Source of the DNA: Roseomonas indoligenes | GTDB lineage: Bacteria; Pseudomonadota; Alphaproteobacteria; Acetobacterales; Acetobacteraceae | NCBI RefSeq assembly: GCF_017813365.1 | Contig: NZ_JAGIZA010000021.1 | Location: 16,894 to 80,893, forward strand | Length of the DNA stretch: 64,000 nucleotides | Direction: 5' to 3' | The notes under the pieces: model-generated | What the model was told of the DNA's origin: nothing | The model's database searches: none | What the model saw: the letters and a program-made list of their open reading frames with translations, nothing else | Program-made: the position numbers and the translations under genes | Shown here: piece by piece, positions 47,131-55,046 of the stretch | Layout of the letters: each line of letters begins with the position of its first letter | Position numbering within the stretch: position 1 is the stretch's first letter

Positions 47131-48452
47131 CAGCGGGCACTCCCGTTCGGGGCGTTCACGGGCTGGGCGGAGACGGCGGGAAGATCGCCGCGGAGGCGCT
47201 GCACCTGGGCACGCAGGGCATGGAAGGCCTGGATGGCCTCGACCAGCTGGGCGCGGGTGTCGGAAAGAGCGCGCTGGGCGTCCAAGACCTCCAGGAAGCT
47301 GAACCGGCCCTCGCCGTAGCCGAGGGTCGCAAAGCGGGCGGCCTGCTCGGCGGAGGGGAGCGCGGTCCTGCGCAGCGTGTCGACAGACCGCCAGGCCAGC
47401 GCGAGGCGCTGCTCGGCTGCGACGAGGATGGCGACCAACACGCTGCGCCCGCGATCGGCCTCGGCCTCGGCCCGCGTCACCTCGGCCTGAGCGCGGGCGA
47501 TGCCGCCCTGGTTGAGGTCGTAGAAGGGCAGCGGGATGGAGGCACCCGCGACGAAGGCCGTCTCGTTGCTGTCGCCGAAGCGGCGCACGTCGCCCGAGAT
47601 GGTCACGTCCGGGACGGCCGTGGCCCGCTGTAAGGTCAGGTTCGCCCGCTGCTGGGCGATGGCCGCCTCCAGCCGTGCCAGCTCCGGGCTGCCTGAGAGG
47701 CGGGCCAGCGGATCGGCCGGGACGGGGCGGCCGGGATTCGGGCCGATGTCATCGAACCAGGCCTGCCGCGGGGCAAGATCCACGCGCGGGACGCCGATGA
47801 ACACGGCGAGGTCGGCCAGGGCTATCTCCACCTCGCGCTGGGCGCGCTCGGCCGCGATGTCGGCGGTGGCTCGGACGACCTCGGCCCGCTCGGCTTGGAG
47901 CAGCGGGTCGCGACCTGCCTCGACCCGGGCGCGGGCGGCCCTGAGGGTCTCGGCGGCCAGCCGCGCCCGTTCGCGCTCGACACCCACCAGCCGCCGGGCG
48001 GCCTCCGCCGTTGCCAGGGCCGTCACCACCTCCCGGGCGATCTCCAGCCGGGCGCCCGTGAAGTCGAGCGCCGCGACCTCGCCGCTCCGGGCGGCCAGCC
48101 CGATCCGCGCCGAGCGCTTGCCGCCGAGTTCGATTCGTTGGGCCAGGCCGACCGTGCTCTCCATCGCTCGGACGCCGCGGTTCTCCTGGCGGCCGCCGAA
48201 GCCGCCGAAGTTCTCGAAACTGCCCCTCAGCTCCGGGTTGGGCCGGAGTCGCGCCTGGAGGGCGTCGGCTTGGACGGCCTGGCGGGCGGCCCCGGCACCC
48301 CGGAGTGCGGGGGAGACGGTGAGCGCGGCCTCGACCGCCTGCTGGGGCGAGGTGACGAGAAGGGGCGCAACGGGCGGACGGCTGTCCTGCGCGAAGGCCA
48401 GGGCCGGGACGACGGCGAGAACCGCCGTGAGCCGGGCGACGCTGAATGGCAT
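47130..48452 (-). CDS. czcC: CzcC-type outer-membrane efflux protein
   Basis: A 440-residue TolC-superfamily protein. A signal peptide (residues 1-21, cleaved after AFA) precedes two long helical repeats with the OEP pattern (TSPQQAVEAALTVSPALRGA and later GSPELARLEAAIAQQRANL) and FYDLNQGGIARAQAEV. It forms the outer-membrane channel of CzcCBA. No frame defect was seen. It leads the czcCBA gene order as in classical operons. Confidence 0.93.
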   Translation of the reverse strand: MPFSVARLTAVLAVVPALAFAQDSRPPVAPLLVTSPQQAVEAALTVSPALRGAGAARQAVQADALQARLRPNPELRGSFENFGGFGGRQENRGVRAMESTVGLAQRIELGGKRSARIGLAARSGEVAALDFTGARLEIAREVVTALATAEAARRLVGVERERARLAAETLRAARARVEAGRDPLLQAERAEVVRATADIAAERAQREVEIALADLAVFIGVPRVDLAPRQAWFDDIGPNPGRPVPADPLARLSGSPELARLEAAIAQQRANLTLQRATAVPDVTISGDVRRFGDSNETAFVAGASIPLPFYDLNQGGIARAQAEVTRAEAEADRGRSVLVAILVAAEQRLALAWRSVDTLRRTALPSAEQAARFATLGYGEGRFSFLEVLDAQRALSDTRAQLVEAIQAFHALRAQVQRLRGDLPAVSAQPVNAPNGSAR

Positions 48453-48541
48453 AGGGGCACCTGGGATGACGGACCGCGAACGGGCCGGACACCGCCGCCC
48501 TCAGGAATGGGCGGGCCGGACCGGCAGGAAGGGGCGTTCCG

Positions 48542-48907
48542 TCAGGCGCGAGGTGGTCTTGGCGGCAATTCCGTCAGGCCGGACAGCAGCACCGGCGTGG
48601 GTGCCCGGACCGGCATGGAGTCCGGGCGGGCAACGGCAGGGCTTCCGACGACGATGATCGGTGGAACAGGCACCACCTTGTTGCAGAGATGGTGGGCGCA
48701 TTCACAAGGCAGGGCATCCGGCTGCAGCGGCTCGTCACCTGGGCCACGATCCGTAAGCACGATCCCGACCTGCCCGGCGGGAGCCGGAACGGTCGAGGCG
48801 CCTGCGTCCGTGGAGACCGCCACGGACAGGAGCATGAGCACGCACATCGTCACCGAGAGAACTCGGCGAAGGATCCGGGCGGCCAGCGATGTCGGCAGGG
48901 CGAGCAT
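48542..48907 (-). CDS. CzcI-like small exported protein
   Basis: A 121-residue protein with an N-terminal hydrophobic signal/anchor (LSVTMCVLMLLSVAVSTDAGA). The mature part has a possible metal site LPCECAHHLC, and the C-terminus is Pro-rich (ELPPRPPRA). Position directly before czcC and the Pro/Arg end resemble CzcI, a small regulator-like protein at the head of czc operons, but the similarity is weak. It probably shares the czc transcript (89 bases to czcC). If it is not CzcI, it is at least a secreted Cys/His protein of unknown role. Confidence 0.6.
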   Translation of the reverse strand: MLALPTSLAARILRRVLSVTMCVLMLLSVAVSTDAGASTVPAPAGQVGIVLTDRGPGDEPLQPDALPCECAHHLCNKVVPVPPIIVVGSPAVARPDSMPVRAPTPVLLSGLTELPPRPPRA

Positions 48908-49075
48908 GCTGGCCCAAGTCTAACGCAACCGTAATCCGGTGTCATCGGGACGGAGGAGGACATCTTGTCCCACCACCCCTGTCCGGCATGAGGAGCGGGT
49001 CAGGAACCGCGACAGGGCGGCACGGCAACCCCAAGGCCCCATATCCTTGAGGATGCCCCTGATCGAGGAGACACC

Positions 49076-49531
49076 ATGGCGCGGCTGACGATCGGCGAGC
49101 TGTCCCGGCTGACAGGCGTGAAGGCGACCACCATCCGCTGGTATGAGGCCGAGGGCTGGCTGCCTCCCCCGGCGCGCACGGAGGGAGGGCACCGCTCCTA
49201 CGGGGATGCCCACCTCCGGAGGCTCGGCTTCATCCGGCACGCCCGGGAACTCGGCTTCTCCATGGAGCACATCCGCTCCCTGCTGGATCTCGCTGACAGG
49301 CCAGGAGCCGACTGTTCTGCCGCCCACGCCATCGCCATGGCCCACATCGCCGAGGTGGATGCCCGGACGAGGCGCCTGGAGGCGCTCCGGGTGGAGCTGG
49401 AGCGGATGGCCAGCCAGTGCGTGGGCGGACATGTTGGGGAGTGCCGTATCATCGAGACCCTGGCTGACTTCGGGCACGGGCACTGCGCGGCGCCCAGCCA
49501 TGGCCATGCCGAGGAGCGCCTGAACTCCTGA
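49076..49531 (+). CDS. MerR-family metal-responsive activator (ZntR/CadR/PbrR-like)
   Basis: A 151-residue MerR protein. The winged helix spans residues 1-70 (TIGELSRLTGVKATTIRWYE). The long dimerisation helix follows, and metal-site residues are Cys80 (ADCSAA), Cys115, His119 and Cys123 (CVGGHVGEC), matching the Cys79/Cys114/His119/Cys124 layout known for E. coli ZntR. The tail GHGHCAAPSHGH is His-rich as in CadR. It should sense Zn/Cd/Pb and untwist promoters with 19-20 base spacers. It is divergent from the czc genes and 10 kb from the operator in front of the P1B ATPase. A CAAGG-N8-CCTTG dyad at 49032-49049 lies in its own leader. Confidence 0.92.
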   Translation: MARLTIGELSRLTGVKATTIRWYEAEGWLPPPARTEGGHRSYGDAHLRRLGFIRHARELGFSMEHIRSLLDLADRPGADCSAAHAIAMAHIAEVDARTRRLEALRVELERMASQCVGGHVGECRIIETLADFGHGHCAAPSHGHAEERLNS

Positions 49532-49686
49532 CCACCTCCCCTGGCTGCTTCGAACGACTGAATAAACAAGGGTTAAGCCGTCCTCCATGTTCACCTGACT
49601 GAAACGTCGGGTTCATGGCCCTGTCCCGATCCACCCTTAGGGACGCTCCTGATCCGCGCTCTCGGGCGCAGTACGGGGGCCACGAC

Positions 49687-51936
49687 ATGACGCAATTCAC
49701 GACCACCACCGCCACGACCTCGACGGGAGAGGTCAAGAACGTGATCGTCATGATCGCGGACGGAGCGGGCTTCAACACGCTCGAGGCGACCCGCCAGTAC
49801 CTGGCGAACCTGCCCGAGGGCGACCCGCGGCACGGGCTGGCGGACAGCCTGGTCGTGGACGGCGAGGGCTTCGTCTCCACCGCCCAGTCCACCTACCCGC
49901 TGAGCACGCGCTCCACCCCGCTCCCCGGCGAGGCCGGTCTCCAGCAGGACCCCAACACCGTCTACGACCCGGCCAAGAACTACGACCTCGACCCGGTGGC
50001 CGGGAACACCTCCAGCGGCTACCCGCACGGCTTCGACGGCTACGACTGGAACCGCGCCACGGCGCCGGATTCCGCCAACACCGCCTCATCCATCTTCAAC
50101 GGCGAGAAGAGCTACAACAACGCCATCAACGTCGACGGCAACGGCAACCCGCTATTCACCCTGGCTGAGCTGGCACACGAGATCGGCAAGACGGTCGGCG
50201 TGGTCACCACCGTGCAGATCAGCGACGCCACCCCGGCGGCGGGCGGCGGCGCCCACAACGTGTCGCGTGCCAACCGCACCGACATCGCGCAGGAGATGTT
50301 CGCGAAGGGCATCCTCGACGTCATCGCCGGGTCGGGCAACCCCGACTACAACGACAACGGCCAGCTGCTGAACACGCCGAACAACACCTGGATCGGCAAC
50401 GAGCTGTGGAACGCCCTCAAGGCCGGGACCTTCGAGTCCGAGGACGGGGTGAGCTGGAACCTGCTGCAGGACCGCGCCGACATCGTGGCCGCCATCGACG
50501 CCGCGCCCTCCGAGCAGCGGCTGGCCATGATCATCGAATCCTTCACCGGCGCGAACTCCTACCGCTCTAGCCCCGACCCGGTGAACGAGGACCCCTTCAC
50601 GGTTCCCCGCCTGGAAACCTCGCCGACCCTGAGCGAGCTGTCGCTGGCCGCGCTGAACAAGCTGAACCAGAATGCCGAGGCCGGTGCCGACGGGCTGGTC
50701 GTCACCATCGAGGGCGGCGAGGTCGACCGCGCCATGCACTCGAACTACTTCGGCCGCATGATCGAGGAGTACATCTCCTTCAACGACGCGGTGAAGTCGG
50801 TGATGGACTGGGTCTCCTCCGACGAGAGCCTGGCGACCTGGGACGACACGCTGCTCATCGTCACCGCCGACCACGATCACCTGCTCTTTGGGCCGGACGG
50901 CGAGACCATCCCCTACCAGGCCATCCAGCCCGACGCGGACGGCGACCTGGTTCCGAAGTACCAGTGGTTCGGCAACGGCCACTCCAACCAGCTGGTCCCC
51001 CTCTACGCCTACGGTGCCGGGTCCGAGGGGATCCTGGAGCTGGCCGACCAGGTGGACAGCGCGACCACCGCGGCGGGCGAGACGGTCGGCAGCGGCCGGA
51101 ACTACACGGACCAAGCCGAGCTGGGGAACTACCTGCAGGAGCTGGTGAGCGGCGGCGGCACCAAGGGCACCGATCGCGCCCTGGGTTCCAACGCGGGCGA
51201 CGTGATCCACGGACTGGCCGGGGACGACGCGCTGATCGGGAACGGCGGTGACGACCAGCTCTTCGGTGGCGTCGGCAACGACCGCCTCCTGGGCGGTGCC
51301 GGGGCCGACACCATGACGGGCGGCGGGGGCGACGACGGTTACCAGGTGGATGACGTGAACGACGTGGTAGTCGAGCTGGCGGGCGAGGGCTACGACCGCG
51401 TCACAGCCCTCATTGACTACACGCTGGGCGCGAACGTCGAGAAGCTCATCATGGAGGGTGCCGCCATCCGCGGCACGGGCAACCAGCTGGACAACCGCCT
51501 GCTCGGCAACGAGGCGGCGAACATCATCTCGGGCCTGGGTGGCAACGACAGCATCCACGGCAATGGCGGGGATGACACGCTGATGGGCGGCTCCGGCAAG
51601 AACGGGCTCTTCGGCGGCGAGGGCGCCGACACCTTCGTCTTCGACACCTCGGGCGGCATGGGCAACCTGACCCGCCTGATGGACTTCGTCTCCGGCGAGG
51701 ACCGGATCGAGCTGGTCGGCTCCGTGTTCACGGCGCTGGGCAGCGAGGGTCAGCTCTCGGCCGCCCGCTTCGGCCTGGGCCGCACGGCGACCACCGCCGA
51801 GCAGCACGTCCTCTATGACCAGGCCTCTGGCGACTTCCTCTACGACGCTGACGGTCTGGGCGGGGCGGCTGCCGTTCGTATCGGCACGCTCGTCGCTGGT
51901 ACGGCGCTCGCGGTCAGCGACGTCTGGGTTGCCTGA
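49687..51936 (+). CDS. Alkaline phosphatase with RTX calcium-binding repeats
   Basis: A 749-residue protein. Residues about 15-480 are a PhoA-type alkaline phosphatase: metal ligand Asp25 (ADGAGF), nucleophile Ser129 (APDSANTAS), Glu342-Asp347-His351 (EGGEVDRAMH), Asp395/His396 and His398 (ADHDH), and His432 (GNGHSNQ). Residues about 500-660 carry RTX nonapeptides (GGxGxDxxx, e.g. NGGDDQLFGGVGNDRLLGG), and the C-terminus looks like a type I secretion signal (no Sec signal peptide is present). It should be exported by a type I system, fold with Ca2+ outside and release phosphate from organic esters. No transporter genes lie next to it. ATG 49687 has GGGGG upstream; ATG 49615 is possible. Confidence 0.92.
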   Translation: MTQFTTTTATTSTGEVKNVIVMIADGAGFNTLEATRQYLANLPEGDPRHGLADSLVVDGEGFVSTAQSTYPLSTRSTPLPGEAGLQQDPNTVYDPAKNYDLDPVAGNTSSGYPHGFDGYDWNRATAPDSANTASSIFNGEKSYNNAINVDGNGNPLFTLAELAHEIGKTVGVVTTVQISDATPAAGGGAHNVSRANRTDIAQEMFAKGILDVIAGSGNPDYNDNGQLLNTPNNTWIGNELWNALKAGTFESEDGVSWNLLQDRADIVAAIDAAPSEQRLAMIIESFTGANSYRSSPDPVNEDPFTVPRLETSPTLSELSLAALNKLNQNAEAGADGLVVTIEGGEVDRAMHSNYFGRMIEEYISFNDAVKSVMDWVSSDESLATWDDTLLIVTADHDHLLFGPDGETIPYQAIQPDADGDLVPKYQWFGNGHSNQLVPLYAYGAGSEGILELADQVDSATTAAGETVGSGRNYTDQAELGNYLQELVSGGGTKGTDRALGSNAGDVIHGLAGDDALIGNGGDDQLFGGVGNDRLLGGAGADTMTGGGGDDGYQVDDVNDVVVELAGEGYDRVTALIDYTLGANVEKLIMEGAAIRGTGNQLDNRLLGNEAANIISGLGGNDSIHGNGGDDTLMGGSGKNGLFGGEGADTFVFDTSGGMGNLTRLMDFVSGEDRIELVGSVFTALGSEGQLSAARFGLGRTATTAEQHVLYDQASGDFLYDADGLGGAAAVRIGTLVAGTALAVSDVWVA

Positions 51937-51971
51937 GCCGGGCGCCCGCTGCATTTCTTGAGCTGACTTTT

Positions 51972-52003
51972 GGAGGGCCGCCGTCGGATGACGGCGGCCC
52001 TCC
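51972..52003 (+). terminator. Terminator between phosphatase and exonuclease genes
   Basis: A perfect 14-bp GC-rich stem (GGAGGGCCGCCGTC / GACGGCGGCCCTCC) with a GGAT loop, followed by TCGATTT. It lies 35 bases after the phosphatase stop, between convergent genes, and may act in both directions. Confidence 0.85.
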
Positions 52004-52125
52004 TCGATTTCACCCAAACCGACGCGCCACGCTCAAGACCTGATATGCCGAATGCCGCTGAACGTCCGCTGCCGCGGCGGTCACGCGCTTGCAGAATCAA
52101 CCGCCCCAGCATCAAACGAGAGTAA

Positions 52126-52773
52126 TCAGTCCCAACCCAAGACCCCGCGTGGAACTGTCCCTTTACGAGCGAGAAGTCGACTGCCGTAACCCTCGTCAAG
52201 AGCCTCAGCGGTCCGCTCCCGAACTTCGAGCCACCACCACCGCATGCCTCCAGCGTCCTGGAGTGCGCGATGACGGATCCGTCTAAGGTTCTGCTCAGCG
52301 TGCCGTGAGCCCCCAACGATGTCGCTGGCTCGGTCCAGGAGGGCTGCCCAGGCTAGATGTGCGCCTGGCGCGCCCTCGGCCGGCGCGTCGCGTAGGATGC
52401 GCTGAGCTTCGGGCAGCAGGATCTCACGCTCTAAATCGAGGACCCTGATCGAGTGTTGGAGCCCGGCCGCTTGCATCAGACGATCCAGCCACTGCTGCTC
52501 CCACCTTGCAGCGTCTGATGTAACCCTGACATCTTCCATGCCGAGCACGTCGAGCATCCGCCGGGCCACCTCCTCCACTGGTATACCTTCTCGCGCCAGG
52601 AGGTCGCGGGTAAGTCCGTGAACCTTCTCGGATTCCAGGGACCAATCGTCCCACTCCGACGCGGGACAGATGAGGTGCGTCTCGCCTTCGCCGTCCTCGC
52701 GCATCCAACCTACTTCCACGGGGTACGACCCCGGCCCCAACGACGACGCTTCAAAATCCAAAAAGACGATCAT
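52126..52773 (-). CDS. DnaQ-like 3'-5' exonuclease-type protein
   Basis: A 215-residue protein. MIVFLDFEASSLGPGSYPVEVGW carries the DxE ExoI motif (Asp6, Glu8) of DEDD exonucleases. EKVHGLTRDLL is the usual segment between ExoI and ExoII. Later acidic positions (residues 95-100 and around 130-150, AHLAWAALLDRA) may supply ExoII/ExoIII, but the final motif is not canonical. GGGAGAGGGAG sits before ATG 52773. It could act on DNA or RNA ends; the target is unknown. Convergent with the phosphatase. Confidence 0.75.
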   Translation of the reverse strand: MIVFLDFEASSLGPGSYPVEVGWMREDGEGETHLICPASEWDDWSLESEKVHGLTRDLLAREGIPVEEVARRMLDVLGMEDVRVTSDAARWEQQWLDRLMQAAGLQHSIRVLDLEREILLPEAQRILRDAPAEGAPGAHLAWAALLDRASDIVGGSRHAEQNLRRIRHRALQDAGGMRWWWLEVRERTAEALDEGYGSRLLARKGTVPRGVLGWD

Positions 52774-53265
52774 CGCTCCCTCTCCCAGCCCGGTACTCCG
52801 CACGACCATGATGCGGCTTTTCAATCGACCACCAAGCCGACCGATCGCCCGATGCGTGCCTGATAAGACGATGTCGCCTCACTTGCGATTTCCCGGCTCA
52901 GCGAGGGGTCCGACTTGCGGAGACCCTGGACCTGTCCAACATCACCTCCACCGCCTCGCTCACAACGACCGCTTCCAAAATGCCTTGATGCACTCGATTG
53001 AGAGCTGATATCTCATCGCAGTCCTGCGCACGGAACGCCGGATAATCTCGCAAGGCAGGAGATACGGGATATGAATATCGTGCTCTACTGTGACATGAGC
53101 GGCCGGATCACCGCTCGCTAGAACTGCGTTCAGCTGGCAAGTTCCGCCTAAAGACTGGAGCGGGCAGTCCGCGTGTAGGCTGTCCGCTCAGTCTGAAGGC
53201 AGTAGTGCGCGAGTGGGTTTCGTACATTGCATCGTTGCTCAACGCCTGATCTCGTTCTTCGAAAA
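52774..53265. other. Intergenic region without a supportable gene
   Basis: About 490 bases. A 16-codon frame at 53071 (MNIVLYCDMSGRITAR) has a good AGGAGA leader but ends at once; it may be the remnant of a gene. Other frames look random. No repeat or hairpin stands out. Confidence 0.4.
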
Positions 53266-53598
53266 TCATTTGCCCTTCGCATTTAAGTTCCTCCGATAGG
53301 CATCGACCGCCACATCGATCTCGGCTGCCGTGGGCGGCGGCTCACCGTCATCGCGTGTCACGAATCCCATCAACAACAGCAGGCGGTCACCACTTCCGGC
53401 TGTCACAACAAGCTCCCCAAGCGAAGCCGTACTTTGAGCGACGTCGACCGTAGCCCCGTCGGCAAGATCAACGACCAATCTTCCAGCGGCATCGAGTCCG
53501 ACACAGCCAGGTTGGTTCAGTTCGAAAGCAGTCACCGCACTTGGCTGCGTGATGAAGGTTGCGCCTGCAACCTGCTGCTTACCGTGTCGCTCCGTCAT
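53266..53598 (-). CDS. Hypothetical protein, 110 residues
   Basis: No known family. The protein is soluble with a beta-rich middle (AGRLVVDLADGATVDVAQS ... ELVVTAGSGDRLLLLMGFV) and a helical C-terminus. AGGAGCAAGG before ATG 53598 fixes the start. It overlaps the DUF6634-like gene upstream by 20 bases, so it is very likely co-translated with it. The codon use is as in the neighbourhood. Confidence 0.65.
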   Translation of the reverse strand: MTERHGKQQVAGATFITQPSAVTAFELNQPGCVGLDAAGRLVVDLADGATVDVAQSTASLGELVVTAGSGDRLLLLMGFVTRDDGEPPPTAAEIDVAVDAYRRNLNAKGK

Positions 53599-53932
53599 TC
53601 CTTGCTCCTGACTGAGCAGGCTCGGCCAGCCTGTAAAATCGCGAGAGGGTCCTGGCCCAACAGGCGTCCTCATCAATGGCCCAGACATCGGTCGTATAAA
53701 TCGGCCCTTGCCGGAGAGTCGGATGATTCGATCCCATCCCGACCAGGCATGGTAGGTCAATCGTGGTTAGGCTCCAGCCGCGGAGGATTGGCGCCCGATC
53801 TAGTTCTTGCTTCGTCGGCGCACCTTCATCAGCGATGCGCCGGAGATCGGCTGCCAGCAGTTCGAGGCGCGTGGCTTCTCGAAGTAAATTCAGCCTCGTG
53901 GTCAGATCGCACACGCCATCAATGCGTATCAT
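53579..53932 (-). CDS. DUF6634-like protein
   Basis: A 117-residue protein (LREATRLELLAADLRRIADEGAPTKQELDRAPILRGW ... NHP ... GPIYTTDVWAIDEDACWARTLSRFYRL) that fits DUF6634, a family I know mainly from alphaproteobacteria: an N-terminal helix, an HP motif, then a WARTLSRxYRL end. The function is unknown. It is the middle gene of a three-gene minus-strand cluster that diverges from an XRE regulator. Confidence 0.7.
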   Translation of the reverse strand: MIRIDGVCDLTTRLNLLREATRLELLAADLRRIADEGAPTKQELDRAPILRGWSLTTIDLPCLVGMGSNHPTLRQGPIYTTDVWAIDEDACWARTLSRFYRLAEPAQSGARNDGATR

Positions 53933-53980
53933 GCGTTCACGCAGCTCCAGTTTACGGGCGAAGACGACCGATGCGGACGC

Positions 53981-54217
53981 TCAGCTGGCTGCTGCCTTCA
54001 CTTTGGATCTGCTCCTCGCTGCTTCTACGAAGTCAGGGAAATGGCTGATCAGCTCGTAATGGGCTTTGAGGATCTCATGATCAGCGGCACCGAAGCGGCG
54101 CTCAAGGTCGGCTAGTCGAGCCTCCACCATGGTGAGCCGTTGCTGAAGGCTGAGGTCCTGCACCAGCAAATGGTCCATCACCGCCATGACTGTGTCTTTC
54201 CGCAGTTCTGGCAACAT
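53981..54217 (-). CDS. Small coiled-coil protein, unknown
   Basis: A 78-residue helical protein (LSLQQRLTMVEARLADLERRFGAADHEILKAHYELIS) with heptad-like spacing that predicts a short coiled coil. ATG 54217 is preceded by GAGGATCC; the open frame reaches 54295, only 4 bases from the palindrome at 54299, which argues against the longer form. It is the first gene of the cluster facing the XRE regulator and probably under its control. Confidence 0.55.
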   Translation of the reverse strand: MLPELRKDTVMAVMDHLLVQDLSLQQRLTMVEARLADLERRFGAADHEILKAHYELISHFPDFVEAARSRSKVKAAAS

Positions 54218-54298
54218 CGTGGATCCTCGGCGCGCATCATTGGGCGCGAGATCTGTGCTGGACGCCTGTCCACCACGCCTCGTCGGAAACGCCATGAT

Positions 54299-54317
54299 TT
54301 ATACTGTTTCGGTATAA
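54299..54317. promoter_or_regulatory. Palindromic operator between the small-gene cluster and the XRE gene
   Basis: TTATAC and GTATAA form a perfect inverted repeat with a 7-base spacer (TGTTTCG). GGTATAAT doubles as a -10 like box for the XRE gene, and the same sequence is AT-rich for the opposite direction. The position, midway in a divergent gap, fits an autoregulatory XRE site. Confidence 0.65.
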
Positions 54318-54364
54318 TCGCTCAAGCCCCTTAGCGGGAGTGTTTCCGTTCTCTGGAGACGCTC

Positions 54365-54631
54365 ATGCCGCTTGTGCGGCGCACCCCCAGATCCCTCAGA
54401 ATTCAAGAAATTCTCACGAAGAAGCGGATTGAGGCTGGGTTAACCCAACAAGAACTTGCAGCCAGAATGCATCGGCTGCAGGCCTACGTTTCACGTATCG
54501 AGAACGGCGAACGACGTTTGACGTTGGAAGACTTTATGGACTTTTCCGAAGCGCTCGGACTCAATGAACAAGAATTTCTGGATACCGTTCGCGAGGCTCC
54601 AGCGTATCGAACAATACGTCGCACAACTTGA
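54365..54631 (+). CDS. XRE-family helix-turn-helix regulator
   Basis: An 88-residue DNA-binding protein with a single Cro/C1-type HTH (residues about 15-70: LTKKRIEAGLTQQELAARMHRLQAYVSRIENGERRLTLEDFMDFSEALG). No ligand domain is present. GGAGA lies before the ATG. The coding sequence is less GC-rich than its neighbours, which suggests transfer. The palindrome just upstream is its probable operator. In context it could be the repressor of the divergent three-gene cluster, perhaps as an orphan antitoxin-like protein. Confidence 0.85.
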   Translation: MPLVRRTPRSLRIQEILTKKRIEAGLTQQELAARMHRLQAYVSRIENGERRLTLEDFMDFSEALGLNEQEFLDTVREAPAYRTIRRTT

Positions 54632-54819
54632 AGCGGTGCTTAGACGCTTGTGACGGTTTCTCGACCAGTCGCCGCTTCCTTCAACCTGCTGGCAGGCCAG
54701 CTTCACTACCTTCGACAGGTCTGCGGCTCGTGGAGGGCCCTCGGGACACACGGCCGAATCGCCTAGAACGAATCGGGAACGCGGTCTTATAGCGGTCGGG
54801 CAGCCAGGAGCCTCTGCCC

Positions 54820-55044
54820 ATGTCCGAACCCTCCCGCCCGGCCGACGACCTCGTCCCCGTCACCGAGGAGGAGATCGCGGCGGCACTCTCACACGCGCTC
54901 CGCTTCGACGCCCGAGGCAAGGCCCGTCGCGGAGGCGGCGACCTGGCGGCGAGCCTCGCGGCCGAGCGCTTGGCCGAGCACCTCCGGCAAGCCGGTTTCG
55001 TCGTCCTCCGCGGCCGCGGCGCCCGCCCCCACAGTACCGGTTGA
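54820..55044 (+). CDS. Small protein encoded upstream of dnaE2
   Basis: A 74-residue acidic/basic protein (TEEEIAAALSHALRFDARGKARRGGGDLAASLAAERLAEHLRQAGFVV). I know similar small proteins in Acetobacteraceae in front of dnaE2, but no domain function. Its TGA lies 2 bases from the dnaE2 ATG (and overlaps a TTG in the dnaE2 frame), so the two are coupled. It might assist the mutasome in place of the absent ImuA/ImuB, but that is speculation. Confidence 0.75.
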   Translation: MSEPSRPADDLVPVTEEEIAAALSHALRFDARGKARRGGGDLAASLAAERLAEHLRQAGFVVLRGRGARPHSTG

Positions 55045-55046
55045 AC

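Noticed and set aside
48908..49075. A MerR-type operator in front of the czc genes
   Set aside because: No 19-20 base spacer with a good -35/-10 pair was found; only a CAAGG-N8-CCTTG dyad, which is too weak for a call.
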